In this document: piece by piece, positions 39,857-42,296 of the stretch | Numbering within the stretch: the first letter of the stretch is position 1 | How the letters are laid out: each line of letters opens with the position of its first letter | Source of the DNA: an uncultured Flavobacteriales bacterium | GTDB taxonomy: Bacteria > Bacteroidota > Bacteroidia > Flavobacteriales_E > Vicingaceae | Assembly (NCBI GenBank): GCA_937901255.1 | Contig: CALCHN010000023.1 | Span: 1 to 42,296, forward strand | Length of the DNA: 42,296 bases | Direction of reading: 5' to 3' | Translations under genes and position numbers: made by a program | The notes under the pieces: model-generated | Databases searched by the model: none | Told to the model about the DNA's origin: nothing | What the model saw: only the letters and a program-made list of their open reading frames with translations

Positions 39857-39930
39857 TCCTCCTTAGCTCAGTTGGTTAGAGCATCTGACTGTTAATCAGA
39901 GGGTCCTTGGTTCGAGCCCAAGAGGGGGAG
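39857..39930 (+). tRNA. tRNA-Asn (GTT anticodon)
   Basis: 74-nt cloverleaf: acceptor stem TCCTCCT/AGGGGGA, with discriminator G at 39930; D-arm GCTCAGTTGGTTAGAGC; anticodon stem TCTGA/TCAGA around loop CTGTTAA (anticodon GTT, Asn); T-arm CTTGG/CCAAG around TTCGAGC. The CCA end is not fully encoded (CAA follows), so it must be added after transcription. Confidence 0.97.
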
Positions 39931-39938
39931 CAAATTAC

Positions 39939-39965
39939 AAGCCACTAGAAATAGTGGCTTTTTTG
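39939..39965 (+). terminator. Terminator after tRNA-Asn
   Basis: Stem AAGCCACT / AGTGGCTT with a six-base loop, followed by TTTT. Confidence 0.9.
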
Positions 39966-40014
39966 TTTGTGTTCATTTCTATCTTTTGTATTCACATTCC
40001 CCATCAAAAAAACT

Positions 40015-40047
40015 TTTGTTATTTAGCTACATTTATTACTACATTTG
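40015..40047 (+). promoter_or_regulatory. Promoter of the GH18 gene
   Basis: TTTG at 40015-40018, 21 bases, TACATTTG at 40040-40047; leader of about 20 bases before the ATG at 40073. Confidence 0.5.
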
Positions 40048-40072
40048 TTTTCAATATTATAAGCTTATAAGC

Positions 40073-42296
40073 ATGCAAAAAACTAAACCCATATTAACCT
40101 TTATTTTAATCGTTAGTTTTCAATACCTCATTGGTCATTTACAAGCACAAACCTCTATTCATCAACAGCAACTGAACTATTACAATAGTTTGGGAAATGC
40201 CGATGCCAACTATTACGAGCAGAACACTACCGCTGCCAAATTGCAAGAAAAAAATCAAAAATTAAATTGTGCCCTAAACAAAGTAGTGTATGGATGGCAT
40301 CCTTACTGGGTAGGTAATGCTTACCAGAACTACGACTGGGATTTATTGAGTCATTTTTCCTTTTTTAGTTATGAAATAAATGCCTCCACAGGAAATGCTA
40401 ATTCAACACATGGTTGGGCAACAAGTGCTGCTGTAGATGCTGCATTGGCTTCGGGAAACACCAAAGTAACTCTAACTGCTACGCTTTTTTCCGACCATGC
40501 TACTTTTTTTAACAGCTCCACCGCTCAACAAACATTAATTACCAACCTTATTAATTTGATACAAAGCAGAGGTGCACATGGTGTAAATATCGATATTGAA
40601 GGACTGCCTGCTACTTATAAAACAGCGTTTACCAATTTTATGATAAACCTTGCCAATCAAATGCATACGGCTATTCCTAATTCTGAGGTAAGTACCGTAC
40701 TTTATGCAGTAGATTGGAACAATGTGTTTGATTTTACCAACATGGCAGGCGTGGTCGATCATTTTATAATTATGGGGTATGATTATTACTGGACAGGCAG
40801 TACCACCGCAGGACCAAACGACCCCTTATATCACTTTAGCAATACCTACAATTACAACCTGTCTCGTTCTATCACTTACTATTTGAACAAAGGTTGTCCG
40901 AAAAACAAGTTGATTTTAGGCTTGCCTTATTATGGTAGAGAATGGCCAACTGCCAGTGCTACCGTACCATCATCTACAACAGGAAATGGAACAGCAAGAA
41001 CTTATGCGGTGGTTAAAAACAATGCTTCCGGAAATTTCTCCGCTGCTAATCATCAATATGATAATGACAGTTATTCGGATATTTATGTTTTTAACGATGG
41101 TACTCAAAAACAGTGTTTTATTTCTTTAGAAAATAGTTTGAGAAAAAGAATGGAGCACATTAATACCACTGGAATTGGTGGAATGGGTATGTGGGCATTG
41201 GGCTACGATGATGGTTATACTGATTTGTGGGATGCTATTGAAGATTACATGACTACTTGTTTTTCTTATCCCTGCTCAGGAACCATCCATGATTTTGGAG
41301 GACCTTATAAAAATTACTACGATAACGAAAATTATACTTGGACGATTGCCCCAACAGGTGCTGGTTCAATAAATGTCAACTTTACTTCTTTTGATGTAGA
41401 AACAGGGTTTGATTATTTATATATTTATGATGGAGCAACTACTGCCTCCCCACAAATTTCTGGAAGCCCTTTTACAGGAACAACTTTGCCACCTAATTTT
41501 ACTTCATCTACAGGAGCATTAACTTTTAGATTTACTTCCGATGGAGCAACTGTTCGACCGGGTTTTGTTGCTAATTACTCTTGTAATGTAGATAATGTCC
41601 CTCCCAACACATCCGTTTCAGCCCCAACAGGCTGGGTAACCAGTAATTTTACTGCCAATTTTACCGATGCAGATAATGTAGGCGGAAGCGGCATACAAAA
41701 AAGCTACTATCAAGTTATCGATTTTGATGGCACCGAATGGAGAGCCAATGCCAACAACGGATTTTTTGCAGATAATTTTGATGCCAACATCCATCCTGAA
41801 TGGACACCTGTTGTGGGAACTTGGAGCATCAATAACGGAGCACTATACCAATCCGATGAAAACGAAGCCAACACCAACATATCCGCATACCTAAACCAAA
41901 GTTTATCTAACAGACACTTATACCACTTTAAAGCCAGTATAAACGGTACAGGAACCAACAGAAGAGCAGGATTTCATTTCTTTGCCGATGATGACACCTT
42001 AACCAACAGAGGGAACTCTTATTTCGTTTGGTTTAGAGTAGATGATGCCAAACTACAAATCTATAAAGTAGTCAACGATGTATTTGGACCACCTGTGTTA
42101 GACATGCCATTAACCACCGTTGCCGGACAACTATACGATTATAAAGTAATTTACGATAGAATATCAGGAGATATGATTATTTACAGAGATGACACCTACA
42201 TCACCACATGGAACGACAGCTCACCCATAGCCACAGGAAACTACATTTCATTCAGAAGTGGAAATGCCACCATGTCCGTAGCTGAACTAAAAGTAT
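40073..42296 (+). CDS. Secreted GH18 (chitinase-like) protein with CUB and lectin-like domains, 3' truncated by the window
   Basis: Open without a stop from the ATG at 40073 to the right edge (741 codons seen). Domains: signal peptide at 1-26 (ending HLQAQ); GH18 catalytic barrel at about 70-395, with YGWHPYWVGNAYQNYDWDLL, the catalytic motif HGVNIDIEGLP with Glu176 as acid/base, FIIMGYDYYW and a late GIGGMGMWALGYDDGYTDLW; CUB domain at 401-504 bounded by cysteines (PCSGTIHDFGG to FVANYSC); a short beta-domain at about 515-555 (SVSAPTGWVTSNFTANFTDA); and a concanavalin-like module from about 565 (NFDANIHPEWTPVVGTWSIN). Related Bacteroidota proteins end in a type IX secretion signal, which would lie outside the window. 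Likely degrades chitin or related GlcNAc polymers. Confidence 0.9.
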   Translation, partial: MQKTKPILTFILIVSFQYLIGHLQAQTSIHQQQLNYYNSLGNADANYYEQNTTAAKLQEKNQKLNCALNKVVYGWHPYWVGNAYQNYDWDLLSHFSFFSYEINASTGNANSTHGWATSAAVDAALASGNTKVTLTATLFSDHATFFNSSTAQQTLITNLINLIQSRGAHGVNIDIEGLPATYKTAFTNFMINLANQMHTAIPNSEVSTVLYAVDWNNVFDFTNMAGVVDHFIIMGYDYYWTGSTTAGPNDPLYHFSNTYNYNLSRSITYYLNKGCPKNKLILGLPYYGREWPTASATVPSSTTGNGTARTYAVVKNNASGNFSAANHQYDNDSYSDIYVFNDGTQKQCFISLENSLRKRMEHINTTGIGGMGMWALGYDDGYTDLWDAIEDYMTTCFSYPCSGTIHDFGGPYKNYYDNENYTWTIAPTGAGSINVNFTSFDVETGFDYLYIYDGATTASPQISGSPFTGTTLPPNFTSSTGALTFRFTSDGATVRPGFVANYSCNVDNVPPNTSVSAPTGWVTSNFTANFTDADNVGGSGIQKSYYQVIDFDGTEWRANANNGFFADNFDANIHPEWTPVVGTWSINNGALYQSDENEANTNISAYLNQSLSNRHLYHFKASINGTGTNRRAGFHFFADDDTLTNRGNSYFVWFRVDDAKLQIYKVVNDVFGPPVLDMPLTTVAGQLYDYKVIYDRISGDMIIYRDDTYITTWNDSSPIATGNYISFRSGNATMSVAELKV

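Noticed and set aside
39679..39879. 66-codon + frame ending in tRNA-Asn
   Set aside because: Overlaps the tRNA and its promoter, no coding features.

Overview
The window looks like a chromosomal segment of a low-GC member of the Bacteroidota, probably Flavobacteriales or a close relative. The evidence is AT-rich DNA, many lipoprotein signal peptides, GSCFA-domain and DUF4292-type proteins, a DUF59 protein and other accessory genes in the suf operon, a chitinase-like secreted protein with CUB and lectin-like modules, and promoters of the Bacteroidota type (TTG or TTTG, about 19 bases, then TAnnTTTG), several of them almost touching the start codon. Most genes are housekeeping. The accessory material is mainly dispersed palindromic repeats and small cassettes flanked by repeats.

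Layout. 1-2.5 kb: a crotonase-family gene, then two unrecognised genes (a 71-residue membrane protein and a 272-residue exported protein) lying between two copies of a direct repeat. 2.5-9.8 kb: a run of + strand envelope genes: polysaccharide flippase, a four-helix-bundle (23S-IVS type) gene flanked by inverted repeats, dut, a sugar-1-phosphate nucleotidyltransferase, a TPR lipoprotein, a DUF4292 lipoprotein and an EnvC-like degenerate M23 protein; the last three overlap or nearly touch. 9.8-14.7 kb: a GSCFA protein, bioA and an M13 metallopeptidase lipoprotein. 15.1-18.0 kb: a receptor-plug protein without a barrel, an ECF sigma factor and a membrane anti-sigma factor with zinc-finger and TPR parts, which together look like a surface-signalling unit. 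18.2-25.3 kb, minus strand: a complete suf iron-sulfur operon in the order sufA-B-C-D-S, a membrane protein of unknown function, sufE and a SufT-like gene. 25.4-34.8 kb, plus strand: thiL, a radical SAM/SPASM protein, mfd, a lipoprotein, purine nucleoside phosphorylase, panD, a YbhN-like membrane protein and rfaE2. 34.8-39.5 kb: an M16-family protein lacking the zinc motif, a small Ala/Glu-rich lipoprotein, asnS and a saccharopine dehydrogenase-family gene. 39.9 kb: tRNA-Asn. 40.1 kb to the right edge: a large secreted GH18-CUB-lectin protein whose 3' end lies outside the window.

The most unusual signal is in the repeats. A GC-rich palindromic family (core GGGGGAGTTAGAGGGGGCTT) occurs at least a dozen times and sits directly against gene starts and stops; in sufC, sufB, sufE and the four-helix-bundle gene the last codons or the stop codon lie inside repeat sequence. 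A second family has two copies (132 and 147 bp) with 20-bp terminal inverted repeats, in opposite orientations 21 kb apart, and resembles a MITE or a structured RNA element. Other single-copy palindromes are at 10.8, 20.9 and 36.8 kb. I see no CRISPR array, transposase, rRNA or phage genes.
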